Shown in pieces: positions 36,913 to 45,459 of a stretch of DNA of 64,000 bases. The DNA lies in NCBI GenBank assembly GCA_946220865.1, contig CAMJYM010000009.1, positions 1 to 64,000 of the forward strand. The letters run 5' to 3'. The stretch's first letter is position 1. Each line of letters begins with the position of its first letter. A program made the position numbers and the translations under genes. The notes beneath the pieces are model-generated. The model worked only from the letters and a program-made list of their open reading frames with translations, had not been told where the DNA came from and searched no databases. Source of the DNA: an uncultured Clostridia bacterium. Lineage in GTDB: Bacteria; Bacillota; Clostridia; Saccharofermentanales; DTU023.

Positions 36913-38406
36913 TTATTTCAGTTCGGCGAGCAGCTTTTTGATAAATTCGTAGCAGCGGCCGACCGAGGGAATGGAAAGGTGCTCATTCGGCGTGTGCACA
37001 TCGGCAAGATCCGGACCCATGCTCAGCATATCCACATCGGGCATCACTTCGCTGAAGAGGCCGCACTCTACCCCGGCGTGAATGGCTTCGATTTTGCCCT
37101 CACGGCCAGTCATGGCCTTCCAGACCTCAAGGGCCTTATCGCGCAACGGTGATTCCTCTTTGATTTCCCAGGCCGGATAAGAGCCATTGGAGCTTGCGAC
37201 AAGGCCGCAGCGGTCGGCAAGGCGGGTCAGCCGGTCAAGCACTTCCTGACTCGAAGAGGCCAGGGAAGAGCGAATGCTGCTGGTGAGATTAAAGCCTTCC
37301 GGGGTATTTTCCAGGACCGCCACGTTGAGGGAGGTCTGCACGAGGCCGGGAATGTCGTGGCTCATGGACTGGACGCCATTGGGCGAGCAGAAAATATAGT
37401 CGATGAGTCTGGCCGAGACTTCGGGATTGTAGCTTTCTTCGAGCGTACATTCGCCGAGTTCGATGCAGAGGTCAGGGTCGATGACTGCATACTCACGCTT
37501 GATGGCCGCGATTTCGCTTTCCAGCGCTTTTTTGGCTCTGGCGACGTCTTTGACGCTAAAGCAGCTGAAGGCGAGCAGAGGGATGGCATTGTGTTTGGAG
37601 CCGCCCTCAAAGCAGCCCAGACGCAGTTCGTTGACGGTGCAGGCGGAGTCCAGGCAGGAGGCGCAGCGCGCTTTATTCAGCAGGCGGGCAAGCAACTTAA
37701 TGGCGTTGCCGCGGCCCTCGATAATCTTCTGACCGGAATGGCCGCCCTTAAGGCCATGCACCTTCAGTGTCAGGCCGGGCTGCTTCGCCGTTTTTTCGCG
37801 CTTGGCCGCAAGAGCAACCTGAAAGTTTGCGCCGCCCGCACAACCCACGAGGAAAACGCCCTCATCCTCATTGTCGATATTGAGCAGAAGTTTGCCGGAT
37901 AAAGGTTTTTCGCCATTTTTTATCGCAGCGTGAATGGCCATCGCGCCATCCATGCCCGTCTCTTCATTCGTGGTAATCAGCACTTCAAGAGCGGGGTGGA
38001 CAAGCTTCTCGTCTTCGAGCAGAGCCAGTGCATAGGCCACAGCCAGGCCGTCATCGCCGCCCAGCGTTGTGCCGTCGGCCCGCAGTGTATCGCCGTCGAT
38101 GAGCATACGGATCGGATCTTTTTCAAAATCATGCGTGGACTCCGCCACCTTTTCGCAGACCATATCCATATGACCCTGCAGAATTACAGCAGGTGCAGCC
38201 TCATAGCCTTTGCTTGCGGGCTTTTTGATAATGATATTGTGCGCCTTGTCCTGATGGGCCTCGAGGTTCATCCCTTTCGCCACAGAAAGAAGCCAGTCGC
38301 TCACGCCCTTCTCATTGCCGGAACCGCGGGGAATCTGGTTCAGTTCATAGAACCAGCGAAAAACGGATACAGGTTCGGGTAGATTTTGTTTCGTCAATTC
38401 GATCAT
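36913..38406 (-). CDS. pepD: Aminoacyl-histidine dipeptidase (M20 family)
   Basis: Zinc metallopeptidase that splits Xaa-His dipeptides such as carnosine. Metal-site motifs are visible: ILQGHMDMVCEK near residue 90, GTTLGGDDGLAVAYALALL near 125 and TTNEETGMDGA near 155. The C-terminal histidine region is GVECGLFSEVMPDVDMLSMG. Length (497) is close to E. coli PepD. The start at 38406 follows GGAGGTTAC in the minus-strand reading. A stand-alone metabolic gene, convergent with rnf and divergent from the carboxynorspermidine dehydrogenase gene. Confidence 0.92.
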   Translation of the reverse strand: MIELTKQNLPEPVSVFRWFYELNQIPRGSGNEKGVSDWLLSVAKGMNLEAHQDKAHNIIIKKPASKGYEAAPAVILQGHMDMVCEKVAESTHDFEKDPIRMLIDGDTLRADGTTLGGDDGLAVAYALALLEDEKLVHPALEVLITTNEETGMDGAMAIHAAIKNGEKPLSGKLLLNIDNEDEGVFLVGCAGGANFQVALAAKREKTAKQPGLTLKVHGLKGGHSGQKIIEGRGNAIKLLARLLNKARCASCLDSACTVNELRLGCFEGGSKHNAIPLLAFSCFSVKDVARAKKALESEIAAIKREYAVIDPDLCIELGECTLEESYNPEVSARLIDYIFCSPNGVQSMSHDIPGLVQTSLNVAVLENTPEGFNLTSSIRSSLASSSQEVLDRLTRLADRCGLVASSNGSYPAWEIKEESPLRDKALEVWKAMTGREGKIEAIHAGVECGLFSEVMPDVDMLSMGPDLADVHTPNEHLSIPSVGRCYEFIKKLLAELK

Positions 38407-38651
38407 GGATGTAACCTCCTAGAGCCTGAGCAAGGGTTGCGCGTCGCTGGTGAAAAGCCCAGGCGCTGTGAACAGCGGTCGCTTACTCAGGTGCCATACA
38501 TTTTGCGGGCTTTCCCCGTATATCTTCTCCATTTTAGCAGACAGCTGCAAAAACTGCAGAAAGATGTCTCTAATTTGCCTCAGGCAGTGCAAAAAGTTAA
38601 ACTAAACAGGTAGCACAACTGTATAAGTACGCAAAGAAAAGGGAGGATAGT

Positions 38652-39851
38652 ATGAGCAAAGTATTGATGATCGGAGCTGGCGGAGTCGCCACCGTTGCCG
38701 CCCATAAAATTGTAGAAAATAAAGAAGTTTTTTCCGAACTGGTGATTGCCAGCCGCACGCTGAGTCGCTGCGAGGAACTGGCCGCCAAAATCCAGGGCCA
38801 GGGCATTAAAGTCTCTGCCCGCCAGGTGGATGCGGACAACGTGCCCGAACTTATCGCCCTGATCCGCGAACTTAAACCGGACCTTGTGATGAACCTGGCC
38901 CTGCCCTACCAGGATCTGCACATCATGGACGCCTGTCTGGAAACAAAGACCGATTATCTCGATACCGCAAACTACGAGCCCGAAGACACGGCGCATTTTG
39001 AGTATAAATGGCAGTGGGCCTACCAGGATCGCTTCAAAGAAGCCGGCATTACGGCGCTTCTCGGCTCCGGTTTCGATCCGGGCGTCTGCTCCGTTTTCTG
39101 TGCCTACGCCCTCAAACATCATTTTGACGAAATTCACACGATCGATATTCTTGACTGCAATGGCGGAGACCACGGCTATCCCTTTGCCACCAACTTCAAC
39201 CCCGAAATCAATATCCGCGAAGTCTCGGCCAATGGGCGCTACTGGGAAAACGGCGAATGGGTTGAAACCAAACCTATGGAAATCAAGCGGGAATATCACT
39301 TTGAAGAAGTCGGCAAGAAAGATATGTACTTGCTCTACCATGAAGAGGAAGAGTCCCTCATTCAGACCATGCCCGGGCTTAAGCGCATCCGCTTCTTCAT
39401 GACCTTCGGCGAGTCTTATCTGACGCACCTCCGCTGCCTCGAGAATGTGGGCATGACCTCCATCGAATCCATTGACTTTGAAGGTCAGCAAATCGTGCCT
39501 CTGCAATTTCTCAAGGCCGTCCTGCCCGATCCCGCGAGCCTCGGCCCCCGCACCAAAGGTAAGACCAACATTGGCTGCATTTTTACCGGCATCAAGGACG
39601 GCAAGGAGAAGAGCTACCGCCTCTTCAACATCTGTGATCACCAGGAAGCTTACCGCGAAACCGGAGCTCAGGCGGTCTCCTATACCACGGGCGTTCCGGC
39701 CATGATCGGAGCTTCCATGCTCGTTCAGGGTCTGTGGAAGAAGCCCGGCGTCTATACGGTCGAGCATTTTGATCCGGATCCCCTTATGGCGGATCTGAAC
39801 CGCTTTGGTCTGCCGTGGCAGGAGGATCTGACGCCGACGCTGGTGCCGTAG
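38652..39851 (+). CDS. Carboxynorspermidine (carboxyspermidine) dehydrogenase
   Basis: Saccharopine-dehydrogenase-like enzyme that condenses aspartate semialdehyde with a diamine and reduces the product with NADPH, giving carboxynorspermidine or carboxyspermidine. The Rossmann start is VLMIGAGGVATVAAHKIVEN. Later stretches FDPGVCSVFCAYALKHHFDE and DCNGGDHGYPFATNFNPEIN are typical. Length (399) matches the family. GGGAGGATAG precedes the ATG. The decarboxylase for the next step lies 368 bp downstream, separated by repeat DNA. Confidence 0.93.
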   Translation: MSKVLMIGAGGVATVAAHKIVENKEVFSELVIASRTLSRCEELAAKIQGQGIKVSARQVDADNVPELIALIRELKPDLVMNLALPYQDLHIMDACLETKTDYLDTANYEPEDTAHFEYKWQWAYQDRFKEAGITALLGSGFDPGVCSVFCAYALKHHFDEIHTIDILDCNGGDHGYPFATNFNPEINIREVSANGRYWENGEWVETKPMEIKREYHFEEVGKKDMYLLYHEEEESLIQTMPGLKRIRFFMTFGESYLTHLRCLENVGMTSIESIDFEGQQIVPLQFLKAVLPDPASLGPRTKGKTNIGCIFTGIKDGKEKSYRLFNICDHQEAYRETGAQAVSYTTGVPAMIGASMLVQGLWKKPGVYTVEHFDPDPLMADLNRFGLPWQEDLTPTLVP

Positions 39852-39897
39852 CTGCAAGGCGGGGCGGGCGTGGCCGGAGCCCCAGCGAGATGTTTCG

Positions 39898-39967
39898 CCC
39901 GCCCGGACACCGTCGCCCTCGCTCAAAAGTTCGCTGCGCTCACAATCGCTCGGGTCGGCGGTCCCGG
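39898..39967 (+). repeat. 70-bp GC-rich repeat, copy A
   Basis: Matches copy B (41594-41663) with two differences and copy C (41846-41915) with one. All copies read CCCGCCCGG...GGCGGTCCCGG at the ends. Confidence 0.92.
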
Positions 39968-39995
39968 CTGAGCGTGGCCAGCTGCCTCGGCTGCT

Positions 39996-40145
39996 CGCTC
40001 GCTTGCTCCGCAGCAGCCCCTTCTCGTCTCAGACACGCTCTCTCTTCAGTGCGGCTCCTGATGCGGCTGCACTGGGAACAGGATGCTCACTTTGCTACGG
40101 TCGTGATCGCGAACTCGCTCGAAGGGGCTCTGCTTCGCGTCTCGC
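39996..40145 (+). repeat. 150-bp inverted repeat, left arm (upstream of nspC)
   Basis: This segment is an imperfect reverse complement of 41685-41834. The remaining gap (39852-40219) contains copy A of the 70-bp repeat and no gene. Confidence 0.9.
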
Positions 40146-40219
40146 TAAGGCGCGACAGTTCCTTAGCGGTTGCTCGTTTGCTCCGCAGAGGCCCCTCGAC
40201 CGACCGTTTGGAGAAAAAT

Positions 40220-41575
40220 ATGCCAGAAAATAAGTCCACCTCAAATTTTGAACCAAGTGCCCTGGACCCCTCGAAGCTGCTTTCTCAGCAGACGCGTAGC
40301 GGCCCGCCAGATCTGCCTTTTGCTCAGGCGGCTTCGCCTGCGGAAGTGATCGATCTGCGTTATCTTGCGGACAATGCGGCTTTTTTACAGCGTGTGGCAG
40401 AGGCTGCAGGGGCGAAGATTTTGCTGGCCCAAAAGGCTTATTCGCTCTATGAGAGCTATCCGCTGCTGGCCCGTTATCTGGCGGGCACTACGTCTTCCGG
40501 TCTCTATGAGGCTCGCCTGGCTCATGAAGAGTGGTCGGGCGGGGAGATTCATGTTTTTTCTCCGGTTTATCGCGAGGATGAACTGCGCGAGCTTCTGGGT
40601 TTTGCGGATCACCTGATTTTTAATTCACCTTCCCAGTGGCTGCGTTTTCGCGAGCAGGCTCTGGCGGCGCAAAAGACGCGCCCCATCAGCTTCGGCCTGC
40701 GCCTTAACCCGGAGTATTCCGAAGTGAAGGAAGCGATCTACAACCCCGCGGGAGCAGGTTCGAGGCTTGGAACCACGGAGTGCGAGCTTAAAGCCGCACT
40801 TGCCAGGGAACCGCAGCTTCTGGAGGGGCTTTCGGGTTTTCATATGCACACCCTCTGCGAGGATTCTGCCGAGACTTTTGCCCGCACGCTGGAGGCTTTT
40901 CTTCAGCGCTTTGCCGCTTATATCCCGGGGCGTTCCTGGCTGAATTTCGGCGGCGGGCATTACATCACCCGGGCCGGTTATAACACAGCCCTGCTCATTA
41001 AATCTCTGAAAGAAGTCAAAAAACGCTTCGACGTCGACCTTTATCTGGAACCCGGAGAAGCCGTCTGTCTGGACTGCGGCTGGCTCGTTTCGACCGTCCT
41101 GGACGGCATGACAAACGGCCTTGACATTGCCCTGCTCGACACCTCTGCCTGCTGCCACATGCCTGACGTTCTGGAAATGCCCTATCGGCCGAGAGTCTTT
41201 CTGCTGGACAAAGCTGCCAAAAAGGCCGGAGGCCCGTCTTCAGGCGTTTCTGCTGATCTTTGCTCCAAAGTTGAAGTGCCTTCGGGAGTCTGCCTGAACT
41301 ATGAAATGGGCGGCGAGCCTGGCGAGAAGCCCTATACGACTCGCCTTGGGGGGCCGACCTGCCTGGCGGGAGACATTATCGGCGATTACAGCTTTTCGCG
41401 GCCGCTCGTGCCGGGCGACCGCCTTGTCTTTTGCGATATGGCGCTTTACAGTCATGTTAAGCGCAATAGCTTTAACGGCATGCCGCTGCCTGCGCTGCAG
41501 TGCTTTGATGGCACGGAGCTACGCACGTTAAGGCGCTTTGGCTACGAGGACTTTAAGACGCGCCTGGGTGGCTGA
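40220..41575 (+). CDS. nspC: Carboxynorspermidine (carboxyspermidine) decarboxylase
   Basis: PLP-dependent alanine-racemase-fold decarboxylase that produces norspermidine or spermidine. The likely PLP lysine is Lys72 in ILLAQKAYSLYESYPLL. Other conserved stretches are GFHMHTLCEDSAETF, SWLNFGGGHYITRAGYN, LYLEPGEAVCLDCG and LDTSACCHMPDVLEMPYRP. The 451 residues exceed the usual ~380-400, mainly through a ~45-residue N-terminal extension. ATG 40220 follows TTTGGAGAA; a much longer in-frame reading from 39815 crosses repeat DNA and is rejected. The gene is bracketed by inverted repeats (see findings). Confidence 0.93.
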   Translation: MPENKSTSNFEPSALDPSKLLSQQTRSGPPDLPFAQAASPAEVIDLRYLADNAAFLQRVAEAAGAKILLAQKAYSLYESYPLLARYLAGTTSSGLYEARLAHEEWSGGEIHVFSPVYREDELRELLGFADHLIFNSPSQWLRFREQALAAQKTRPISFGLRLNPEYSEVKEAIYNPAGAGSRLGTTECELKAALAREPQLLEGLSGFHMHTLCEDSAETFARTLEAFLQRFAAYIPGRSWLNFGGGHYITRAGYNTALLIKSLKEVKKRFDVDLYLEPGEAVCLDCGWLVSTVLDGMTNGLDIALLDTSACCHMPDVLEMPYRPRVFLLDKAAKKAGGPSSGVSADLCSKVEVPSGVCLNYEMGGEPGEKPYTTRLGGPTCLAGDIIGDYSFSRPLVPGDRLVFCDMALYSHVKRNSFNGMPLPALQCFDGTELRTLRRFGYEDFKTRLGG

Positions 41576-41593
41576 GCGAGCGAAAACCTTGCT

Positions 41594-41663
41594 CCCGCCC
41601 GGGCACCGTCGCCCTCGCTCAAAAGTTCGCTTCGCTCACAATCGCTCGGGTCGGCGGTCCCGG
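41594..41663 (+). repeat. 70-bp GC-rich repeat, copy B
   Basis: Copy B of the module begins 18 bp after the nspC stop. Confidence 0.92.
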
Positions 41664-41684
41664 TCGGGCCTTGGCAAATGACCC

Positions 41685-41834
41685 GCGAGACGCGCAGCAG
41701 AGTCCCTTCGAGCGAGTTCGCGATCACACCCGCGGCAAAGTGAGCATCCTGTTCCCAGTGCAGCGGCATCAGGAGCTGTACTGAAGAGAGAGCGTGTTTG
41801 AGACGAGAAGGGGCTGCTGCGGAGCAAGCGAGCG
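41685..41834 (-). repeat. 150-bp inverted repeat, right arm (downstream of nspC)
   Basis: Imperfect reverse complement of 39996-40145. It lies between copies B and C of the 70-bp repeat. The whole gap 41576-42018 is repeat DNA and holds no gene. Confidence 0.9.
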
Positions 41835-41845
41835 GAAACCTCCCT

Positions 41846-41915
41846 CCCGCCCGGACACCGTCGCCCTCGCTCAAAAGTTCGCTTCGCTCACAATCGCTCG
41901 GGTCGGCGGTCCCGG
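41846..41915 (+). repeat. 70-bp GC-rich repeat, copy C
   Basis: Third copy of the module. TATAAT follows at 41923-41928 and may be a -10 box for the phosphatase gene at 42019; no -35 is evident. Confidence 0.9.
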
Positions 41916-42018
41916 TCGGGCTTATAATAAGTGACTAATTAGACATCTTTCCCGCCCGGCTGCTTTGCCGCAGCCAGCCCCATTTTGAACTGACAGAAAG
42001 AGAAGCCGATCTACCCCT

Positions 42019-42723
42019 ATGAGCCCCTTAAAGTTCCACTACCCCTACCACACCCCCTATCTGAACTGCCGCAACAACAGCGAAGGCCTTTCTGACCAGC
42101 CTTTTGCCGCGCCGGTTCGGCTGATTTTATGTCGGCACGGTCTCTCTGAAGGGAATGCTGCCGGTTTTTTGCAGGGTTCGATTGATGCGCCGCTGAGTGA
42201 GGATGGCCACAAGCAGGCCGAGAGGCTTTCCCTGGCGCTTGCCGGTGAAGCTTTCGACAGCGCCTATGCCAGCGATCTCAAGCGCGCCAGGGAGACGGCG
42301 GCTGCGGTGCTTCGTCGCCATCCCGGCCTGCAGCTTAGAGAGGACAGCCGCCTGCGTGAGATTTGCAGCGGCGACATGGAGGGTCTGCATTTCGATATCC
42401 TGGAAGAGCGCTATGCGAAAGAGCTGAAAATTCTGCGGGAGCAGATGCCCGATTTTATCACCCCGGGTGGCGAAAGCACGCGGGATTGCTACGAGCGCGC
42501 CCTCGACTTTTTTACTGAAGTCCTCCCCAGAGAGGCCGGGCATACCGTGCTTCTGGTTTCCCATGGCTTCTTGCTCGCGACAGTGATCAACTACTTTCTG
42601 GGTCGCCCTTACGAGCAAATGGTGCACGACATTTTCGGCAACTGTTCCATTTCCGAGGTTCTCTGTCGTTCGCTCACCGACTTCGATGTTCTGCGCCTCA
42701 ACGACCAGAGTCACCTCGTCTGA
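42019..42723 (+). CDS. Histidine phosphatase family protein (phosphoglycerate mutase-like)
   Basis: Phosphatase of the branch that includes alpha-ribazole phosphatase (CobC) and broad-specificity phosphatases; the substrate cannot be read from sequence. The phospho-accepting His40 lies in LCRHGLSEGN, Arg/Glu contacts in SDLKRARETAAAVL and LREICSGDMEGLHF, and the second His182 in LLVSHGFLLATVIN. The N-terminus has ~35 residues before the domain, somewhat longer than usual. The ribosome-binding site is weak. The gene lies between two repeat-rich gaps with no operon partner. Confidence 0.85.
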   Translation: MSPLKFHYPYHTPYLNCRNNSEGLSDQPFAAPVRLILCRHGLSEGNAAGFLQGSIDAPLSEDGHKQAERLSLALAGEAFDSAYASDLKRARETAAAVLRRHPGLQLREDSRLREICSGDMEGLHFDILEERYAKELKILREQMPDFITPGGESTRDCYERALDFFTEVLPREAGHTVLLVSHGFLLATVINYFLGRPYEQMVHDIFGNCSISEVLCRSLTDFDVLRLNDQSHLV

Positions 42724-42814
42724 CACCAAAGGTTAAATAGACGGGGGTGCGGACAAAATCCTTGGTAGATTTGCCAGTCATGGGTGAAGTGTCCAGGACG
42801 GCAATCTGCTCACA

Positions 42815-42964
42815 TTTCGGTTTTTCAGAATCTTGGACAAAAATTCAAGTAATGGATGGTTTCGTTTGATTGGCGATTGATCTCAGTACCGCTTCGCTCG
42901 GGCTGGGAGCCTGATATAGTTTCGGCTTTTCAGAATCTTGGACAAAAATTCAAGTAGTGGATGG
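42815..42964 (-). repeat. Two 45-bp direct repeats ending in GTAGTGGATGG
   Basis: 42815-42859 and 42920-42964 differ at two positions. Read on the minus strand they begin CCATCCAYTACTTG and end in CTGAAAA, the same plan as the repeats at 1-199. Confidence 0.85.
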
Positions 42965-42980
42965 CCAACCAGACTTCGAC

Positions 42981-43120
42981 CCATCCACACCTCGATAAGT
43001 TGCACGCCAAATCATCCACACCTTGGAAACTTGCATAGGAGGGCATCCACTACTTTGAAACTTGCAAACTAGGCCATCCACTAGTCGCAACGTTGCATGA
43101 AAATCAGAAAAACCAAAGTA
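42981..43120 (+). repeat. 31-bp tandem array of CATCCAC units
   Basis: Units start at 42981, 43012, 43043 and 43074, exactly 31 bp apart, each with CATCCAC followed by a TTGCA about 14 nt later. The last unit runs into TGAAAATCAGAAAAACCAAAG, which matches the repeats at 152-197 (about 39 of 45 positions). Confidence 0.85.
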
Positions 43121-43246
43121 GAATAAGGTTTGGTTATTGTGGGTCATTGTCACAGGGCCATAAAGCGACCTAACCCATGTCCAAAAGCTGTATGCCTGAC
43201 AATGCCGCACCCATTTCGAAAAAAGCTGTATGCCTTACTATTCCGC

Positions 43247-43275
43247 TTGACTCTGCTGTGCCTATAGTCTATAGT
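43247..43275 (+). promoter_or_regulatory. Promoter of the GntR-ABC operon
   Basis: TTGACT (43247-43252), 17-nt spacer, TATAGT (43270-43275): the best sigma-A-type match in this half of the window. The -35 directly abuts the second 26-bp repeat. Confidence 0.75.
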
Positions 43276-43279
43276 GTGA

Positions 43280-43293
43280 TGTATTAAGATACA
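43280..43293 (+). promoter_or_regulatory. Possible GntR operator
   Basis: TGTAT-TAAG-ATACA is an inverted repeat placed just after the -10 box, where a bound repressor would block transcription. Autoregulation is typical of YtrA-type GntR proteins; binding here is inference. Confidence 0.5.
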
Positions 43294-43316
43294 CATTGAG
43301 GGGGGATGAGCGCGAT

Positions 43317-43688
43317 TTGAAAATTATTATTGCGAACAATTCAACGCTGCCTTTGTATCAGCAAATCAAAGATCAAATTAAGGCTTGCATCTTAAAGGAA
43401 GAGCTGAAGGAAGGTGACCCCCTGCCGTCGATCAGGGCCTTTGCCAATGAGCTTCAGGTCAGTGTTCTGACGGTTCGGCGAGTCTACAGCGAATTGGAAG
43501 AAGAGGGTTTTGCTGTCAGCCAGGCCGGCCTGGGGACGTTTGTTTCTACAGGAAACCTTGAACTTTTACAGGATGCACGGAGGAGAGCGGTTGAAGAGAA
43601 GCTCTCTGACGCAATCAAGACAGCGAAGACCTTACAAATCAGCAAAGATGAATTGCAGAGCATGATGAATATTCTCTATGAGGATTGA
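43317..43688 (+). CDS. GntR-family (YtrA-type) transcriptional regulator
   Basis: Short GntR repressor. The winged-helix domain is complete (PLYQQIKDQIKACILKEEL, then LPSIRAFANELQVSVLTVRR and EEGFAVSQAGLGTFVS). The C-terminal part is only ~45 residues, mostly helical, as in the YtrA group that controls ABC exporters. I chose TTG 43317, 11 nt after AGGGGGG; an in-frame TTG at 43296 lies upstream of that site. The ABC genes follow in the same direction, so the protein probably controls its own operon. Confidence 0.85.
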   Translation: MKIIIANNSTLPLYQQIKDQIKACILKEELKEGDPLPSIRAFANELQVSVLTVRRVYSELEEEGFAVSQAGLGTFVSTGNLELLQDARRRAVEEKLSDAIKTAKTLQISKDELQSMMNILYED

Positions 43689-43804
43689 GTCCCGGCACCT
43701 GAGCTGAGCGACAGTCCTTAAAGTCGGGGATGAGAAGCCTCTGCTTTGTGCTGGGCAGTTCATTCCGCGTTCAATGCAGGAAAGGCAACGAGGAGGAAAA
43801 AGTT

Positions 43805-44680
43805 TTGGAAAACGTTATTGAAATAAAAGGCTTATGCAAAAAATACAGGAGTTTTGCCCTGACCGATGTGGACATATCCATTCCTGAAGGCTGTGTTACC
43901 GGTTTTATTGGCCTTAACGGCCAGGGAAAGACAACGACCATACGTACGCTTCTTGGCTTGGCTCAAAAAGATGCCGGTCAGGTCAGGCTTCTGGGGCTGG
44001 ATATGGATCAGCACGAAAAAGAGATCAAAAATCGCCTGGGCGTCGTTTTTGATGAAGGCTATTTGTATGAATCTCTCAAGATGAAAGAGATGAAAAGTAT
44101 TGTCGCCAGTGCGTATACCCATTGGGACGAAGATGCTTATCGTCATTTTATGCAAAGATTCTCATTGCAGGAAGAACAGCGCATCGTAACCCTCTCAAAA
44201 GGGATGAAAATGAAATTTGCCTTGACGCTCGCCCTTTCCCATCGGGCTCAGCTCCTGATTATGGATGAACCTACGTCTGGCCTTGATCCTCTGGTGAGAA
44301 AAGAATTGTTGGATATACTCAGCGAATTTATGGCAGCTGGCGGTAAAGGTGTTTTCTATTCCAGCCACATCACATCTGATCTGGATAAATTTGCCGACAT
44401 GATCGTCATGATCCACGGCGGAAAAATCATTTTTGTCGAAGACAAAGATGTTTTGCTGGACAGCTATGTGTCGGTCAAGGGCGACAAAAATGAGCTCAAC
44501 GAAGAGCTAAAGAAAGACTTTATCACTTTGAAACTTGGCGAATACAGCTTTAGCGGCATTACCCGAAAAGCCCAGCTTCTCAAAGAGAGAATTCCGGATA
44601 TTGTTTGCGAAAGGGCCAATCTCGAAACGATTATGCTTGCTCTTCTTGAAGGAGGTCACTACCATGCTTGCACTCATTAA
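43805..44680 (+). CDS. ABC transporter ATP-binding protein
   Basis: ATPase of a two-gene ABC-2 exporter. The P-loop is GLNGQGKTTTIRTLLGL (Lys42), the signature IVTLSKGMKMKFALTLAL, Walker B LLIMDEPTSGLDP and the switch His is in YSSHITSDLDKFAD. The last ~70 residues form a C-terminal extension often seen in bacitracin/antibiotic-type exporters. TTG 43805 lies 8 nt after GAGGAGG at 43790-43796; earlier in-frame codons lack a site. Substrate unknown; YtrA-linked systems often respond to cell-wall antibiotics, but nothing here proves that. Confidence 0.9.
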   Translation: MENVIEIKGLCKKYRSFALTDVDISIPEGCVTGFIGLNGQGKTTTIRTLLGLAQKDAGQVRLLGLDMDQHEKEIKNRLGVVFDEGYLYESLKMKEMKSIVASAYTHWDEDAYRHFMQRFSLQEEQRIVTLSKGMKMKFALTLALSHRAQLLIMDEPTSGLDPLVRKELLDILSEFMAAGGKGVFYSSHITSDLDKFADMIVMIHGGKIIFVEDKDVLLDSYVSVKGDKNELNEELKKDFITLKLGEYSFSGITRKAQLLKERIPDIVCERANLETIMLALLEGGHYHACTH

Positions 44681-45305
44681 AAAAGATATTCTTATCGCGA
44701 AAAAAATGTGGTTTGTCGTCATGCTCCTTAGCCTGCTCATCCCTTTGTTTATTCGTTTTGCAGGAGGCGATATCACTATTCCCTCAGGCGTTGTTCTATC
44801 CGTGATGAGCATTATACTTTCGATGATGATCTTTACTTCTATCGACCAGGAAGAAGATAAATATCCCAAAGCGAAAGCCCTGCTGACGACCGTCGGCTAT
44901 AGCAGAAAACTTCAGATTCTGCACAGATATATCCTGATGGCCGTATTCTTTCTGTTCTGCATCCTTGTCATTTTTGTCGAGTCCCTCCTTGTGACGGGAC
45001 TCGCACCCGTCACGTTTATGGATTTATCCCTTGCCGCCTTTGCCTTTGCTTTCGTCTCCTCCCTTTATCTGGCCCTGACCACGACTTTAGGCACGAGGGC
45101 CAGTCAATATCTCGTTATGCTGGTTATCTTTGCCATTTCCATGGGACCCTTCCTGATCTCGAAGTTTGAGATTAAAATCGACCTCAGCTTTTTCCAGAGG
45201 ATTCATCCTGTGTTGCTCGCAACAGGGCTGCTCATTGCAGCTGCCCTCGTGTCGAGCCTGTCGTTAATCATCTCGCTTGCGGCCTACCGCAAAAAAGACT
45301 TGTAG
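44664..45305 (+). CDS. ABC-2 type exporter membrane protein
   Basis: Membrane partner of the ATPase encoded just upstream. The 213 residues show about six hydrophobic segments (MWFVVMLLSLLIPLFIRF at the start, LLIAAALVSSLSLIISLAAY at the end). ATG 44664 follows GGAGG at 44651-44655 and overlaps the ATPase gene by 17 bp. The N-terminal LALIKKDILIAKK is typical of ABC-2 permeases. No periplasmic domain or other partner is visible. Confidence 0.87.
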   Translation: MLALIKKDILIAKKMWFVVMLLSLLIPLFIRFAGGDITIPSGVVLSVMSIILSMMIFTSIDQEEDKYPKAKALLTTVGYSRKLQILHRYILMAVFFLFCILVIFVESLLVTGLAPVTFMDLSLAAFAFAFVSSLYLALTTTLGTRASQYLVMLVIFAISMGPFLISKFEIKIDLSFFQRIHPVLLATGLLIAAALVSSLSLIISLAAYRKKDL

Positions 45306-45459
45306 GGGAGCGTTTGGAAATAACGAGCGCTAAAGAAGACCCGGCCTGGCTTACTCAATGTTCTGGCGAAACGCGCTTTCTGTGGAGTAATACGAGCGAC
45401 ACGCTCACTTGCGCAGCCAGGCACTGGAAGCTCCGGCTGGCCGGGTTTACAATGCCCTT

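Larger units (their letters stand above)
42724..43316 (+). other. Repeat-rich intergenic region before the GntR gene
   Basis: This 593-base gap holds no gene. In order: two 45-bp direct repeats (42815-42859 and 42920-42964, two mismatches), a 31-bp tandem array (42981-43104), a pair of 26-bp direct repeats (43183-43208 and 43221-43246, three mismatches), then the promoter and possible operator of the GntR gene. Confidence 0.85.

Noticed and set aside
38407..38651. Glycine or c-di-GMP riboswitch in the pepD/carboxynorspermidine dehydrogenase gap
   Set aside because: Short fragments such as GGCACC and CCCGCAAA look suggestive on the minus strand, but the ordered conserved elements of either class are not present.
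39815..40219. N-terminal extension of nspC by ~135 codons
   Set aside because: The frame is open through repeat DNA only because of its GC-rich composition; GGAG and ATG at 40220 fit the family N-terminus better.
39898..41915. Insertion sequence around nspC
   Set aside because: No transposase or fragment of one lies between or beside the inverted repeats, so I report repeats only.
42981..43120. Evenly spaced repeats resembling a CRISPR array
   Set aside because: The 31-bp period contains a conserved core through most of its length and no unique spacers of 30-40 bp; no cas gene is in the window.
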